Source: Nitrospira sp. (GTDB lineage Bacteria > Nitrospirota > Nitrospiria > Nitrospirales > Nitrospiraceae). From it: a DNA stretch of 64,000 nt. Below the pieces are notes generated by a model. The model made no database searches. It saw only the letters and a program-made list of their open reading frames with translations, and was not told where the DNA came from. Location: positions 1 through 64,000 of the forward strand of contig VGXG01000003.1 of assembly GCA_016873395.1 (NCBI GenBank), in the 5' to 3' direction. Made by a program: the position numbers and the translations under genes. Of this stretch, positions 32,162 through 40,457 are shown piece by piece. Each line of letters opens with the position of its first letter. Positions within the stretch are counted from its first letter, which is position 1.

Positions 32162-32704
32162 ATGCCCTCGCCGACGCCCATCGCCTTCGCAGTATGGTTA
32201 ACTGGATTACCTGCATCGGGAAAGAGCGCGATCACAGCGGCGCTGAAGTCCAAGCTCGAAGCGCTGGGCCTGCGCGTGGAGGTGCTGGAGTCCGACGAGC
32301 TGCGCCTGGCGCTGACGCCCTCTCCGACCTATTCCCGCGAGGAACGCGATCTGTTCTACCGGTCGATGGCCTTCACGGGAAGCCGTTTGGTCGCCCATGG
32401 CGTGACCGTGATCTTCGACGCGACGGCCAACCGCCGGACCTATCGGGATTTCGCCAGGACGTTGATTCCCCATTTCATGGAGGTGGCAGTGGAGTGTCCG
32501 CTGGAAGTTTGTATGGCGCGGGACCAGAAGGGAACGTACAAGAAAGGTCTGGCTGGAAAGTCGGCCACCGTGCCGGGGCTTCAAGACACCTACGAGGCCC
32601 CGTTGAAACCCGAGATCAAGATAGACAGCGCCCACATCGCGCCGGAGGCGGCAGCCGACCTGATCCTGGTTGCAATACGGAAACGATTCCTTTCCTCCTC
32701 CTAA
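32162..32704 (+). CDS. Adenylyl-sulfate-kinase-like P-loop kinase
   Basis: 180 residues. Walker A GLPASGKS near residue 15, then LESDELRLAL, YSREERDLFYRSMAFTGSRL, VIFDATANRRTYRD and YEAPLKPEIKIDS, which mirror the CysC layout. The P-loop and the DELR variant differ from classical APS kinases (GLSGSGKST, DGDNVR). The substrate may therefore be another small molecule supplied with the neighbouring kinase. Sulfate-assimilation partners are absent. Confidence 0.72.
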   Translation: MPSPTPIAFAVWLTGLPASGKSAITAALKSKLEALGLRVEVLESDELRLALTPSPTYSREERDLFYRSMAFTGSRLVAHGVTVIFDATANRRTYRDFARTLIPHFMEVAVECPLEVCMARDQKGTYKKGLAGKSATVPGLQDTYEAPLKPEIKIDSAHIAPEAAADLILVAIRKRFLSSS

Positions 32705-32711
32705 CCCTTCC

Positions 32712-33575
32712 TCACCGGAACACCAGCACCGGGCAGGGTGCGCGGTGCAGCACGGCGTGCGAGGCGCTGCCCAGCAGGAACCGCGTGGCTCCGTGGCGGC
32801 CACGGGACCCCATCATGATGAGGTCCGGCTTGGTGGTTTCCGCCCACCCGAGAATGGCATGGCCCGGATCGCCCAGCGTGACCGCGCCGGAGGCCTGGTA
32901 GCCGATCTTGCCGAGCTTGGCCGCCACATCATCGACGAACTCCCGCGCGCTCTTGACCGCCTTTTCTTTGAGGGCCTCCGACTCGGCAATCCCCACGGGC
33001 CATAGGGGCGAGGCAAAGGGCAGGATCGTCAACACGCTGATCTGGACCGGCTCCTTGAAAGGCCTGGCGGCCAGGAACTTCCGGGCCGCGTCCGCATCCC
33101 ACTCCCCTTCGACCGCCAGCAGGACCTGTTTCAGCGTCCGCATGTGCCGGTTGACCACCAGCGTCGGGCACGCCGCCTGCGTGATGACACGGTGGGAGAC
33201 GCTCCCCAAGAGGACTTCCTGCACCGGGCCGAGTCCGCGCGCACCCAGCACGATCAAATCCACCCGCTCACGCTCGGCGACGGACAGGATCGTGTCCGTC
33301 GGCATCCCGACCTCCAGCCGCTTGGTCGTCGACCCCGTATGGAACGGCAGGATCGAGACGGTCCGGTTGAGCAGGCGTTCGCCGTCGTCCCGCATCCCCC
33401 GCTCCACCGTCGCGTAGAGTTCTTGCGCGACCTCGGGCATCATCATCGGATAGGCCGGCTTGGGCACGTTCATCGCGTGCAGGATGAAGAGGTGCTGCAC
33501 GGGAGACAGGTGCGCCAGCGCCCGCGCCGCCTCGTACGATTGGTCCGATCCGTCCACCGCCAGTAGAATTCTCAT
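32712..33575 (-). CDS. Tandem universal stress protein (two UspA domains)
   Basis: 287 residues in two UspA halves. The first begins MRILLAVDGSDQSYEAARAL and ends in the ATP-binding signature GARGLGPVQEVLLGSVSHRV. The second begins with KQVLLAVEGEWDADAARKF and ends in GSRGRHGATRFLLGSASHAVL. The G-x2-G-x9-G-S/T motif predicts ATP binding in both. It converges on the APS-kinase-like gene. One of four UspA-type genes in this window. Confidence 0.9.
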   Translation of the reverse strand: MRILLAVDGSDQSYEAARALAHLSPVQHLFILHAMNVPKPAYPMMMPEVAQELYATVERGMRDDGERLLNRTVSILPFHTGSTTKRLEVGMPTDTILSVAERERVDLIVLGARGLGPVQEVLLGSVSHRVITQAACPTLVVNRHMRTLKQVLLAVEGEWDADAARKFLAARPFKEPVQISVLTILPFASPLWPVGIAESEALKEKAVKSAREFVDDVAAKLGKIGYQASGAVTLGDPGHAILGWAETTKPDLIMMGSRGRHGATRFLLGSASHAVLHRAPCPVLVFR

Positions 33576-33587
33576 AAGACCTCCCTG

Positions 33588-33716
33588 GAAAGCTGTCAGC
33601 GCTCAGCCGTTAACCCGTTTGACTCGACGCGGAGAAGGGGTGACGGGGCGACCCGGCGATCTCCGTTTCGCCCTGTCGCCCTGTCTCCGCGTCCCCCCTT
33701 CGCCCCGTCCCCTCCG
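33588..33716. repeat. Heptad repeats (GCTGANN half and GACGCGG/CGCGTCC twin arm)
   Basis: A short TCAGC-word arm (33594-33610) is followed by GACGCGGAGAAGGGGTGACGGGGCGACCCGG-type words and, in opposite sense, GCCCTGTCGCCCTGTCTCCGCGTCCCC. It fills the gap between the UspA and permease genes. Confidence 0.6.
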
Positions 33717-33718
33717 CG

Positions 33719-34951
33719 TTATTCATACCGCAGCGCGTCGATCGGGTTGAGCCGCGAGGCCTTATTGGCCGGGTACAGGCCGAAGAAGATCCCGACCACG
33801 ACCGAGAACAGAAACGCGATCACCACGGCCTGCGGCGACACGATCGCGGGCCATCCGGCCACGGTGGTGACCAGGCGCGCGCCCACGATGCCCGCCAGGA
33901 CGCCGGCGACGCCGCCCACGGTGCTCAGGATGACCGCCTCCACCAAAAACTGCAACAGGATGTGTCTGCGCTTGGCCCCCACGGCCATCCGGATGCCGAT
34001 CTCATGCGTCCGCTCGGTCACCGACACCAGGAGGATGTTCATGATGCCGATGCCGCCCACGATCAACGAGATCGAGGCGATGCTCAGCAGCATCAGCATC
34101 ATCGTGCGGCTGGCGCCGGCCGAGGCCTTGGCGATGTCCTCCATGGTGCGGATCGTGAAGTCGTCTTCCTCGGACGGCTGCAGATGATGGCGCATCCGCA
34201 AGAGTTCCTTGATCTCCGGCACCACCTGCTGGACCTGCTCCCGCAACGTGGTGGCCACCAGGACGATGCCCACCGTGCCGAGGAATTTCGTGCCGAGTAC
34301 CTTGCGCTCAGCGGTCGTGAAAGGGATGTGGATGACATCGTCCTGATCCTGTCCTAAGAGGCTCTGGCCCTTGGGCGCCATCACCCCCAGCACGCGCAAG
34401 GGGACGTTCTTGATCCGAATCTGCGCCCCGACCACTTCCTCACCCCGCTCGAAAAGATTCTCCGCAGCGGTTTTCCCGAGCACCGCCACCTTCGCCGCGC
34501 TATCCTCATCCGACTGGGTGAAGAATGTGCCCTGGGCCATCGGCCAGTCTCGGATGTCCGGGTAGACGGACGTGGTGCCGACGATCGCCGTACTCCAGTT
34601 CTTGTTCTCGTGCACCGTCTGGAGCACCGCGCGTGTGACGTAGGTCACGGCGGAAACCCCGTCGATCTTGCGCTCGATCTCCCGCGCATCCTCGACGGTC
34701 AGCGTGGAGACGCCGCCGGACCCGGTCCGCACGCCGCTCACCGTGGTGGCGCCGGGAATGACGAGGAGCACGTTCGTCCCCAGGCTGGCGATCTGGGCCT
34801 GGACCGAGATACTGGCCCCCTGCCCCAAACTCACCATCGCCACCACCGCCCCCACCCCGATGATGATGCCGAGCATCGTGAGCCCGGCCCGCAGGGGATT
34901 TCGCCCCAGCACGCGGAAGGCCAGTTGGATGGTCATGAATAAAAAGTTCAT
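33719..34951 (-). CDS. MacB-type ABC transporter permease (no ATPase domain)
   Basis: 410 residues. An N-terminal membrane helix follows ALGxxxLRAGLTMLGIIIGVGAVVAM-like sequence. Next come a MacB periplasmic core domain (~45-240) and a C-terminal FtsX domain with three helices (IASISLIVGGIGIMNILLVSV, ILLQFLVEAVILSTVGG, VIAFLFSVVVGIFFGLYPA). It works with the adaptor encoded upstream. In related operons an ATP-binding protein gene lies between or beside them; none is present in the window, so the ATPase must come from elsewhere or has been lost. Confidence 0.88.
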   Translation of the reverse strand: MNFLFMTIQLAFRVLGRNPLRAGLTMLGIIIGVGAVVAMVSLGQGASISVQAQIASLGTNVLLVIPGATTVSGVRTGSGGVSTLTVEDAREIERKIDGVSAVTYVTRAVLQTVHENKNWSTAIVGTTSVYPDIRDWPMAQGTFFTQSDEDSAAKVAVLGKTAAENLFERGEEVVGAQIRIKNVPLRVLGVMAPKGQSLLGQDQDDVIHIPFTTAERKVLGTKFLGTVGIVLVATTLREQVQQVVPEIKELLRMRHHLQPSEEDDFTIRTMEDIAKASAGASRTMMLMLLSIASISLIVGGIGIMNILLVSVTERTHEIGIRMAVGAKRRHILLQFLVEAVILSTVGGVAGVLAGIVGARLVTTVAGWPAIVSPQAVVIAFLFSVVVGIFFGLYPANKASRLNPIDALRYE

Positions 34952-35043
34952 GGTTTTCAGTTGTCAGTTTTCAGTTTTAGACTTCGGAAATGAGGCTCTC
35001 TTCCTCCCCAGCTGACCACTGACAACTGTAAACTGACAACTCC
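34949..35043. repeat. Heptad twin-arm repeat (ACTGANN word)
   Basis: Left arm TCAGTTG, TCAGTTT, TCAGTTT; right arm GCTGACC, ACTGACA, ACTGTAA, ACTGACA, ACTCC. It occupies the space between permease and adaptor genes, where an ATPase gene is usual in such operons. Confidence 0.7.
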
Positions 35044-35044
35044 T

Positions 35045-36367
35045 TCAGCGGAGCTTCGGGATTCCGCCGAAGCCGGGCGGCAGATTCTTCTGATCCGGCT
35101 CTTCCGCTGTCGCCAGGCCGACAATCACCCGATCTCCCTCACGGACCGGTCCTTCCAGCACTTCGGTGAACTGCGCGTCCGCGATCCCGGCTTTGATATG
35201 CGCGGCCTGGGGAGGCCCCTCTCCGCCGAGCGTCCACACCGTCGTTTTTTTCTTTTCGATGGGCGCGGCCGGCGGCTTGAACCGCAGCGCCGCATTCGGC
35301 ACGCGCAGAGCTTGGTCCTTCCGGGCTGTCACGATCGAGACGTTGGCGGTCATGCCCGGCTTGAGCTTGAGGCCGCGGTTGTCCACGCCGACCACCACGT
35401 CGTAGGTGACCACGTTCTGGATGCTGATCGGCGCGTTGCGCACCTGGACCACCGTCCCCTTGAACGGTTCTTTCGGGTAGGCATCCACCGTGAACTCGGC
35501 CTCCTTGCCCTCGCCGACGCCCCCGATGTCCGACTCGCTCACGTTCGCATTCACCTGCATCTTGGTAAGGTCCTGCGCGATCACGAACAGCGTGGGGGCC
35601 TGCAGGCTGGCCGCGACGGTCTGCCCGACATCCACGTTGCGGGACACGACGATACCGTTGACCGGCGAGGAGATCGTGGTGTAACCGAGGTCCAACTCCG
35701 CATTGGACAGGGCGGCCTGGGCCTGATCCACCTGAGCCTGGACGACCTCCACCTGGGCCGCCGCGTCACGGAAATTGGTCCGGGCCAGGTCTAAATCCGC
35801 CTGCGCCACAAACTCCTGCCGCCGCAGTTGGTCGATCCGGTCCAATTCGAGCTTGCGCTGAGCCAGGGCGGCCTGGGCCTTGACCAGAGAGCCTTGGGCG
35901 TTTCTGAGGGACGCGCGGGCCTGATTCACTCGCGATTGGAAGAGCGCTGGGTCGATCTGCGCGATGACTTGCCCTTGGGTGACCACCGAGTTGAAATCCG
36001 CGTACAGGGCCTTGATCTTCCCGGTGACCTGGCTGCCCACCAGCACGGAGATCACAGGATTGACGGTGCCGGTGGCGGTCACGGTCGCGGTAATCTGTCC
36101 CCGATCCACGAGCGCTGTCTTGTAACCAAGTGGCGGCGCGCTCGGCGCCAGCCAGAGCCACAGAGCCCCTCCGGCCAGAACTGCTGCGACCAAGGCGGCG
36201 ATCACGAATCCGGGGCGCGGGCGCTTGCGGAGCGCCGGCTCGTGAGAAGGCAGCTCTGCAAGGGGACGGAGCGGCTCCGCTGACAGGACAAGGGCCGACT
36301 CCCGCAGGTCACCCTGCTGGATATCCTGGACTGGAGAGTCCTTCATCTCTTGCCGACCGGTGTCCAT
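35045..36367 (-). CDS. MacA/HlyD-type periplasmic adaptor subunit
   Basis: 440 residues. A cytoplasmic tail of ~45 residues precedes one membrane anchor (GFVIAALVAAVLAGGALWLWLA). Then come a biotinyl-lipoyl-like domain split by a long coiled-coil hairpin (LFQSRVNQARASLRNAQGSLVKAQAALAQRKLELDRIDQL), a beta-barrel domain and a membrane-proximal domain. It links an inner-membrane ABC permease to an outer-membrane channel for export. It pairs with the permease downstream. A shorter start at 36346 is possible. Confidence 0.88.
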   Translation of the reverse strand: MDTGRQEMKDSPVQDIQQGDLRESALVLSAEPLRPLAELPSHEPALRKRPRPGFVIAALVAAVLAGGALWLWLAPSAPPLGYKTALVDRGQITATVTATGTVNPVISVLVGSQVTGKIKALYADFNSVVTQGQVIAQIDPALFQSRVNQARASLRNAQGSLVKAQAALAQRKLELDRIDQLRRQEFVAQADLDLARTNFRDAAAQVEVVQAQVDQAQAALSNAELDLGYTTISSPVNGIVVSRNVDVGQTVAASLQAPTLFVIAQDLTKMQVNANVSESDIGGVGEGKEAEFTVDAYPKEPFKGTVVQVRNAPISIQNVVTYDVVVGVDNRGLKLKPGMTANVSIVTARKDQALRVPNAALRFKPPAAPIEKKKTTVWTLGGEGPPQAAHIKAGIADAQFTEVLEGPVREGDRVIVGLATAEEPDQKNLPPGFGGIPKLR

Positions 36368-36581
36368 CTTCGTGCCATGCTCCGGTGCTGAATTGATGCC
36401 TATTTCAAGGAGAGCAAGAGAAGTGCCGCTTCAACGCCTGACCCTTGCAAAAGACCGCTGGAATATTAACGGTTTAGATGACCGCTGGACTGCGCCTGTT
36501 GAACGGCGCACGAAATTGGGGAGAATTTCCCCAGGAGTGAATGAAGGATTGCGGCGAGAGGGGGCAGCGGAAAGAGCTTTC

Positions 36582-36797
36582 AGCTATCAGCATTCAGCTA
36601 TCAGCTTTCAAAGAGAGAGGCAAGTCCTATTCCATCCGCTTCTAGCAATGAGTCTGAAAGTCCAAAAGTTTATAAAGTCGTCAAGTCGAGGAGTCGCCCT
36701 GGAGTGTCGTCTTTCTCGACTTTCGACTTGATGACTTTCAGACTTTACGACTTTTCGGCGTAATAGCTGACTGCTGACGGCTGAAAGCTGACGGCTG
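36582..36797 (+). repeat. 216-bp composite repeat, inverted copy of 30837-31048
   Basis: Same sequence as the 30.8-kb element in opposite orientation, with only a few differences, mainly at the ends. Outer parts are GCTGATA-type heptads; the core has AAGTC words and can form a long hairpin. It lies in the 435-bp gap 36368-36802, which has no gene that I can support. Confidence 0.85.
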
Positions 36798-36802
36798 ATT
36801 GC

Positions 36803-37450
36803 TCAAGGCTTCAGGTATTTCAGGAACCACCGTCCGGCGAGAGCGGCCACCTGCTCCAAAGTGCCTGGCTCCTCGAACAGATGCGTGGCCCCCGGCACAA
36901 TCACCAATTCCTTGGGGCAGGCCAGCAGGGCCAGAGCTTCCTGATTCATCTCGATCACCGGCTCGTCGTGGCCGCCAACAATCAAAAGCGTCGGAGCGAT
37001 GACTTGCGGCAGGTACGGAGCGGCCAGATCAGGTCGTCCCCCTCGCGAGACGACCGCGGCCACCGAGGCAGGCGACCGAGCCGCAGCCTGCAGGGCCGCG
37101 CCGGCCCCGGTGCTGGCCCCGAAATAGCCGACCGTGAGCCCTTTCGTCGACGGATGTCGCAACAGCCAGTCGGTGGCAGTCAGCAGCCGGTCGGCCAGCA
37201 GATCGATGTCAAAGACCTTGCGCCGGTCTTCCGCTTCCCGCTCCTCCAACAGGTCCAGTAACAGCGTGGCCAGGCCTCCCTCCAGAAGCGTCCGCGCGAC
37301 GAAACGGTTGCGCGGGCTCAGCCGTCCGCTGCCGCTGCCGTGCGCGAACAGGACCACCCCGGCGGGTTGCTCCGGGAGGCCCAGGTCACCTAGAAGCCTG
37401 ACCCCATCTGCTGCTAAAACGACAGGCTGAATCGCAAACAACTGTTTCAA
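36803..37450 (-). CDS. Dienelactone-hydrolase-like alpha/beta hydrolase
   Basis: 215 residues. Oxyanion-side motif VVLFAHGSGSGRLSPRN, nucleophile elbow GYFGASTGAGAAL (Ser), acid in IVGGHDEPV and catalytic His in VPGATHLFEEPG complete the triad. Related proteins are often fused to, or encoded beside, the PRTase family seen here at 20822, but the two genes lie 15 kb apart. The substrate is unknown. Cytosolic. Confidence 0.85.
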   Translation of the reverse strand: MKQLFAIQPVVLAADGVRLLGDLGLPEQPAGVVLFAHGSGSGRLSPRNRFVARTLLEGGLATLLLDLLEEREAEDRRKVFDIDLLADRLLTATDWLLRHPSTKGLTVGYFGASTGAGAALQAAARSPASVAAVVSRGGRPDLAAPYLPQVIAPTLLIVGGHDEPVIEMNQEALALLACPKELVIVPGATHLFEEPGTLEQVAALAGRWFLKYLKP

Positions 37451-37565
37451 AAAGGCACCTTCTTATTACCGGCCTTGTCCTTATTCGCTGCCTCAACACG
37501 GATCATTCCATTCGTGAGCGGGCTCAATGAAAGACGGATATGGGTCCTCCCTGCACCTGGAGAAT

Positions 37566-37925
37566 CTAGGGCTTCGCATGGGGAACGATCGTTCGGATAT
37601 ACGAAACAACATCCTTGATTTGATCATCGGTGAGGGTCGCGTTCCAGTTGTGCATCGCTGAAAAACTTCTGCCCCGCTGGACGGTCATCCAGAACTCTAG
37701 ATTATCCTTAATCCGGGATGCGTAAGAGTGAAAGTTGGTGGGAGAAATCTTGAGCGCGGCCGCATCAGGTCCCTTGCCATCCAACGCCTCTCCGTGACAA
37801 CGAAGACAATGTCGTTGATAAAGGGCTTGGCCGTTCTTGGGATCGCCGGGACTGGTCTGGGCCAGACCCCATGAACCGCTCCAGAGCAGGGCGCACAGTC
37901 CAATGATGGCCATTGTGATTTTCAA
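37566..37925 (-). CDS. Exported class I cytochrome c
   Basis: About 119 residues. I chose TTG 37925 because AAGGAGG at 37931-37937 gives 5-base spacing; an ATG at 37949 precedes that site and an ATG at 37913 is too far. Signal peptide (MAIIGLCALLWSGSWGLAQ), haem motif CLRCH and distal Met candidate in SFSAMHNWNATLTDDQI. It is related to the cytochrome at 26933; both may feed a terminal oxidase. Confidence 0.87.
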   Translation of the reverse strand: MKITMAIIGLCALLWSGSWGLAQTSPGDPKNGQALYQRHCLRCHGEALDGKGPDAAALKISPTNFHSYASRIKDNLEFWMTVQRGRSFSAMHNWNATLTDDQIKDVVSYIRTIVPHAKP

Positions 37926-38013
37926 AGCCCCCTCCTTCCTCAATCCCATCAGGGAGCACTGCGGGAGTCGGTGACCGGTTTAGCATCAACGATTAGCTTC
38001 GGACTTCGCCCCT

Positions 38014-38043
38014 GGCTGACGGCTGAACGCTGAGCGCTGAGAA
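38014..38043. repeat. Single heptad arm (GCTGANN word)
   Basis: GGCTGAC, GGCTGAA, CGCTGAG, CGCTGAG in one orientation, without an obvious opposing arm nearby. Located between the cytochrome and mgtE genes. Confidence 0.55.
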
Positions 38044-38061
38044 CTCCTATCCGTTGCTCTT

Positions 38062-39006
38062 TTACAGCAGCGCGGTGGCGATGCCCAGGTACACCGCCAC
38101 GCTCAGGATATCCTGGAGGACCGTGGCGATCGGACCGCTGGCGAGGGCCGGGTCCGCGCCCAGCTTGGCGAGCCCAAGGGGAAGCAGGCTGGCCACCAGG
38201 GTGGCGATGACAGCCGTCACGGCCAGCGTGAGCCCCACGACTGCCGCCAATAACCCACGTCCATCAAAGAACAGCAATCCAGCCGCCGCCACCCCGCCGA
38301 TCGCCCCCCCGATGAGCAAACCCAGGAGCCCCTCCCGCAGCAGTTGGCCGGCGAGCGGCACCTTGCCGTAGGCCAGGGCGCGAACCAAGATCGTTTCGGT
38401 CTGGGTCCCGACCGCATCAGCCATGTAGACCACGAGCGGCAGAAAGAACGCGAGCACGATCTCCCGCTCCAGGGCCGCCTCGAAGAGGCTTGCCACCCCG
38501 GCTGCCAGCCAGCCTCCCGCCAATCCCATGAGCAGCCACGGCATCCGCGCCTTGAACGAGTCGAAGGCGCCGTCCTGCTTGGGCGGAAGAGGATGGGCCG
38601 GGTCGATCCCTCCCATACGCAACCAATCGTCCACGTGCTCCTCGTGGAGCAGCGCCAGCAAATGTCCGATGGGGATGGCTCCGAGGAGTCTGCGCTGGGC
38701 ATCGACTATGGCGACGTCCGCATCGTGCCGCTCCACCGCGGCCAGAGCCACGGCTTCCGCATCGTCCTCCGGGTGGACTTCCACCGGCGGGTCGCCGCGC
38801 AAGCCGTCGAGCCGGGCGGCGGGATCGGCAAGAATCAGCGATTCGAGAGGGACCTGTCCGACCAGCCGCGATCCCTCATCGACCAGATAGAGATGGCCGG
38901 CTTCCTCGGGGCGGGACCGACGAAGAGCCGCCAGCGTCGCGTCGGCCCGGTCCGTGGGAGAAGCTCGGGGCACCGCGCGGGTCATCAGGTCGGCTGCAGT
39001 CGGCAT
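38062..39006 (-). CDS. MgtE-family divalent-cation transporter without N domain
   Basis: 314 residues. Starts directly with the CBS pair (~5-125; HLYLVDEGSRLVGQVPL, VAIVDAQRRLLGAIPI), followed by the plug-type linker and the five-helix MgtE channel domain (MPWLLMGLAGGWLAAG, VYMADAVGTQTETILVRAL, ATLVASLLPLGLAKLGADPALASGP). The cytoplasmic N domain of classical MgtE is missing. The channel motifs for Mg2+ passage appear intact. Gating may differ. Confidence 0.87.
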   Translation of the reverse strand: MPTAADLMTRAVPRASPTDRADATLAALRRSRPEEAGHLYLVDEGSRLVGQVPLESLILADPAARLDGLRGDPPVEVHPEDDAEAVALAAVERHDADVAIVDAQRRLLGAIPIGHLLALLHEEHVDDWLRMGGIDPAHPLPPKQDGAFDSFKARMPWLLMGLAGGWLAAGVASLFEAALEREIVLAFFLPLVVYMADAVGTQTETILVRALAYGKVPLAGQLLREGLLGLLIGGAIGGVAAAGLLFFDGRGLLAAVVGLTLAVTAVIATLVASLLPLGLAKLGADPALASGPIATVLQDILSVAVYLGIATALL

Positions 39007-39060
39007 AGGCGCTTCTGATCGGACCCCTCGCCAAAGACGTAGCGCGGGGGGAGTCCCGCG

Positions 39061-39291
39061 TCACACTCCCAGCGGAACCGACTCTGGAACGTGGGACGAG
39101 CCTTTTTTCAGTCGCGCGACCAACCGGGCCAATCGGGAACGTTGCGCGCGCCGGAGCACGGTGATGCCCGGCTCCACGACCTCACCGCAGTTCACGCAGC
39201 GCCAGGCTCGCAGCCAGAGAGGCCCGCTGTCGGATTGCATATCGGTGAAGTGGTCCACCACCATGAAGCCGCGACAACGTGGGCACCGCAT
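39061..39291 (-). CDS. Small zinc-ribbon-like protein (76 aa)
   Basis: Two CxxC pairs, CPRC at the N-terminus and CVNC in the middle, with an arginine-rich tail (RRAQRSRLARLVARLKK) suited to nucleic-acid contact. A GAGGAGG ribosome-binding site precedes the ATG. It lies 54 bp beyond mgtE's start on the same strand. Function unknown. Confidence 0.65.
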   Translation of the reverse strand: MRCPRCRGFMVVDHFTDMQSDSGPLWLRAWRCVNCGEVVEPGITVLRRAQRSRLARLVARLKKGSSHVPESVPLGV

Positions 39292-39307
39292 CTTCTCAAC
39301 CTCCTCG

Positions 39308-39358
39308 CGTGAAGCGTAAGGGGTTTCACCTCACGTTTCACGTCTCACGCCTCACGGT
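39308..39358. repeat. Heptad twin-arm repeat (TCACGNN word)
   Basis: Right arm TCACGTT, TCACGTC, TCACGCC, TCACGGT (39331-39358), exact period 7. Left arm GCGTGAA, GCGTAAG is the reverse complement. It lies between two small minus-strand genes. Confidence 0.7.
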
Positions 39359-39466
39359 TCAATGACATTCCGTCGGACAGAAGAAGAGGAGGTAGACAAA
39401 AATGGCGATGCCGAGCAGCACCGCGCCAAGCAACCACCACTTCGCCTGCGTCATCGCCAGCTCCAT
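39359..39466 (-). CDS. Possible small single-span membrane protein (35 aa)
   Basis: From the ATG at 39466 the frame encodes a charged start followed by one strongly hydrophobic helix (KWWLLGAVLLGIAIFVYLLFF) and a Cys-containing tail. An in-frame ATG at 39562 would give 67 residues but has no good ribosome-binding site. The hydrophobic segment is the only support. Confidence 0.35.
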   Translation of the reverse strand: MELAMTQAKWWLLGAVLLGIAIFVYLLFFCPTECH

Positions 39467-39539
39467 CTCTCCCCGGCCCCTTTCCGCCACGACGTTCGCA
39501 CTCTTGAAAAGGAGCAAGAGCGGTGCCACTACAAACAGT

Positions 39540-39720
39540 GAGGGGTGAGGCATGAAACACAATGGTCAATACCGCGGCGACGGGGGGAGCGGGCGACGCG
39601 GCGAATAGACGAAGAAACGCTGCGATATCACCTCGTCTCCACATCGCCGTGTCTCCCCGTCCCCGTGTCTTCCACGTCTCACGTTTACCTTTCACCTTTC
39701 ACGGTCTTTGTGGTTTTCCG
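39540..39720. repeat. Mixed heptad repeats (TCACGNN and GACGCGG words)
   Basis: The outer parts are TGAGGCA/TGAAACA and TCACGTT, TACCTTT, CACCTTT, CACGG words. The inner part holds GGCGACGGGGGGAGCGGGCGACGCGG and, inverted, CGTCTCCACATCGCCGTGTCTCCCCGTCCCCGTGTC. One element type seems nested inside another. Confidence 0.55.
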
Positions 39721-39765
39721 CTACAGGCACGGCGCCGCCACTGTAGCAGGACTCCCCCCGTTGGG

Positions 39766-39858
39766 AATGGGCAGAGCGCATGGCGTATGGCCTATGGTTC
39801 GAAAAGGAGTGCAAGTGCGCAGACTATAAGCCATTAGCCATCGGCTATAGGCTCTGCC
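39766..39858. repeat. Heptad twin-arm repeat (GCCATNN word) upstream of uspA
   Basis: Left arm GCAGAGC, GCATGGC, GTATGGC, CTATGG; right arm GCCATTA, GCCATCG, GCTATAG, GCTCTGC (39830-39857). The arms match to their outer ends (GGCAGAG/CTCTGCC). It ends just upstream of the sigma-54 site at 39873. Confidence 0.75.
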
Positions 39859-39872
39859 TGCATTTCCCGGTG

Positions 39873-39888
39873 TGGCATTACCCTTGCT
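39873..39888 (+). promoter_or_regulatory. Candidate sigma-54 (-24/-12) promoter of the uspA-cupredoxin run
   Basis: TGGCAT, five bases (TACCC), TTGCT: invariant GG and GC at correct spacing and close to consensus. It points to the UspA gene, with a predicted start near 39900 and AAGGGAGGA before the ATG at 39933. The similar site at 4581 suggests common control of copper-protein genes by a sigma-54 activator. Confidence 0.55.
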
Positions 39889-39932
39889 CACTCCATAAGC
39901 AATACGCAGGTTTTGAGAAGGGAGGACTGCTG

Positions 39933-40442
39933 ATGTCTGATGTCCTGTTTCCCCGAATCCTCGTCCCGGTGGACTTCTCCCCCTGCTCAGAAGAAGCCTT
40001 CCGGGTGGCTTTGTCGCTGGCCCGCCTGTACCAGTCCGAGGTTCTGTTGCTGCATGTCATCGATACCAAGAGCCTCCAGACGTTAAATGCGCTCGGACTG
40101 GCTCTGCCCTCCGAAGAAGCGAAACAGAAGAAACGGCTGAGCCACCAGGCCCGGTTGAACGCGCGGCGGCTGCTCCGCTCCGAGGAAGCGAAGGGGGTAC
40201 CCATCAGGCGGCTGCTCGCGGAGGGGGCTCCGTTCGTGGAAATCGCGCGCACAGCGCGCGCTGAGAAAGTGAGCCTGGTGGTCATAGGCAGTCACGGAGG
40301 ACACGCAGGCAATGTAGAAAAAATTTTCTTTGGCAGCACCGCCGAAAAAGTGGTACGAACCGCCGGGTGCCCGGTTCTGTGTGTGCCCTTGTCCGGCCCC
40401 CTGTTTCCGCCGCGACGGTCCGCCGAGTCACGTTCATCCTAG
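39933..40442 (+). CDS. Universal stress protein (single UspA domain)
   Basis: 169 residues from ATG 39933. Begins FPRILVPVDFSPCSEEAF; ends with the ATP-site signature VIGSHGGHAGNVEKIFFGSTAEKVV and CPVLCVPL. The longer frame from 39780 lies in the repeat and promoter region. It is the first gene of a run with a cupredoxin and a second UspA, and a sigma-54-type promoter lies directly upstream. Confidence 0.9.
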   Translation: MSDVLFPRILVPVDFSPCSEEAFRVALSLARLYQSEVLLLHVIDTKSLQTLNALGLALPSEEAKQKKRLSHQARLNARRLLRSEEAKGVPIRRLLAEGAPFVEIARTARAEKVSLVVIGSHGGHAGNVEKIFFGSTAEKVVRTAGCPVLCVPLSGPLFPPRRSAESRSS

Positions 40443-40457
40443 CCAGAAGGAGACGCC

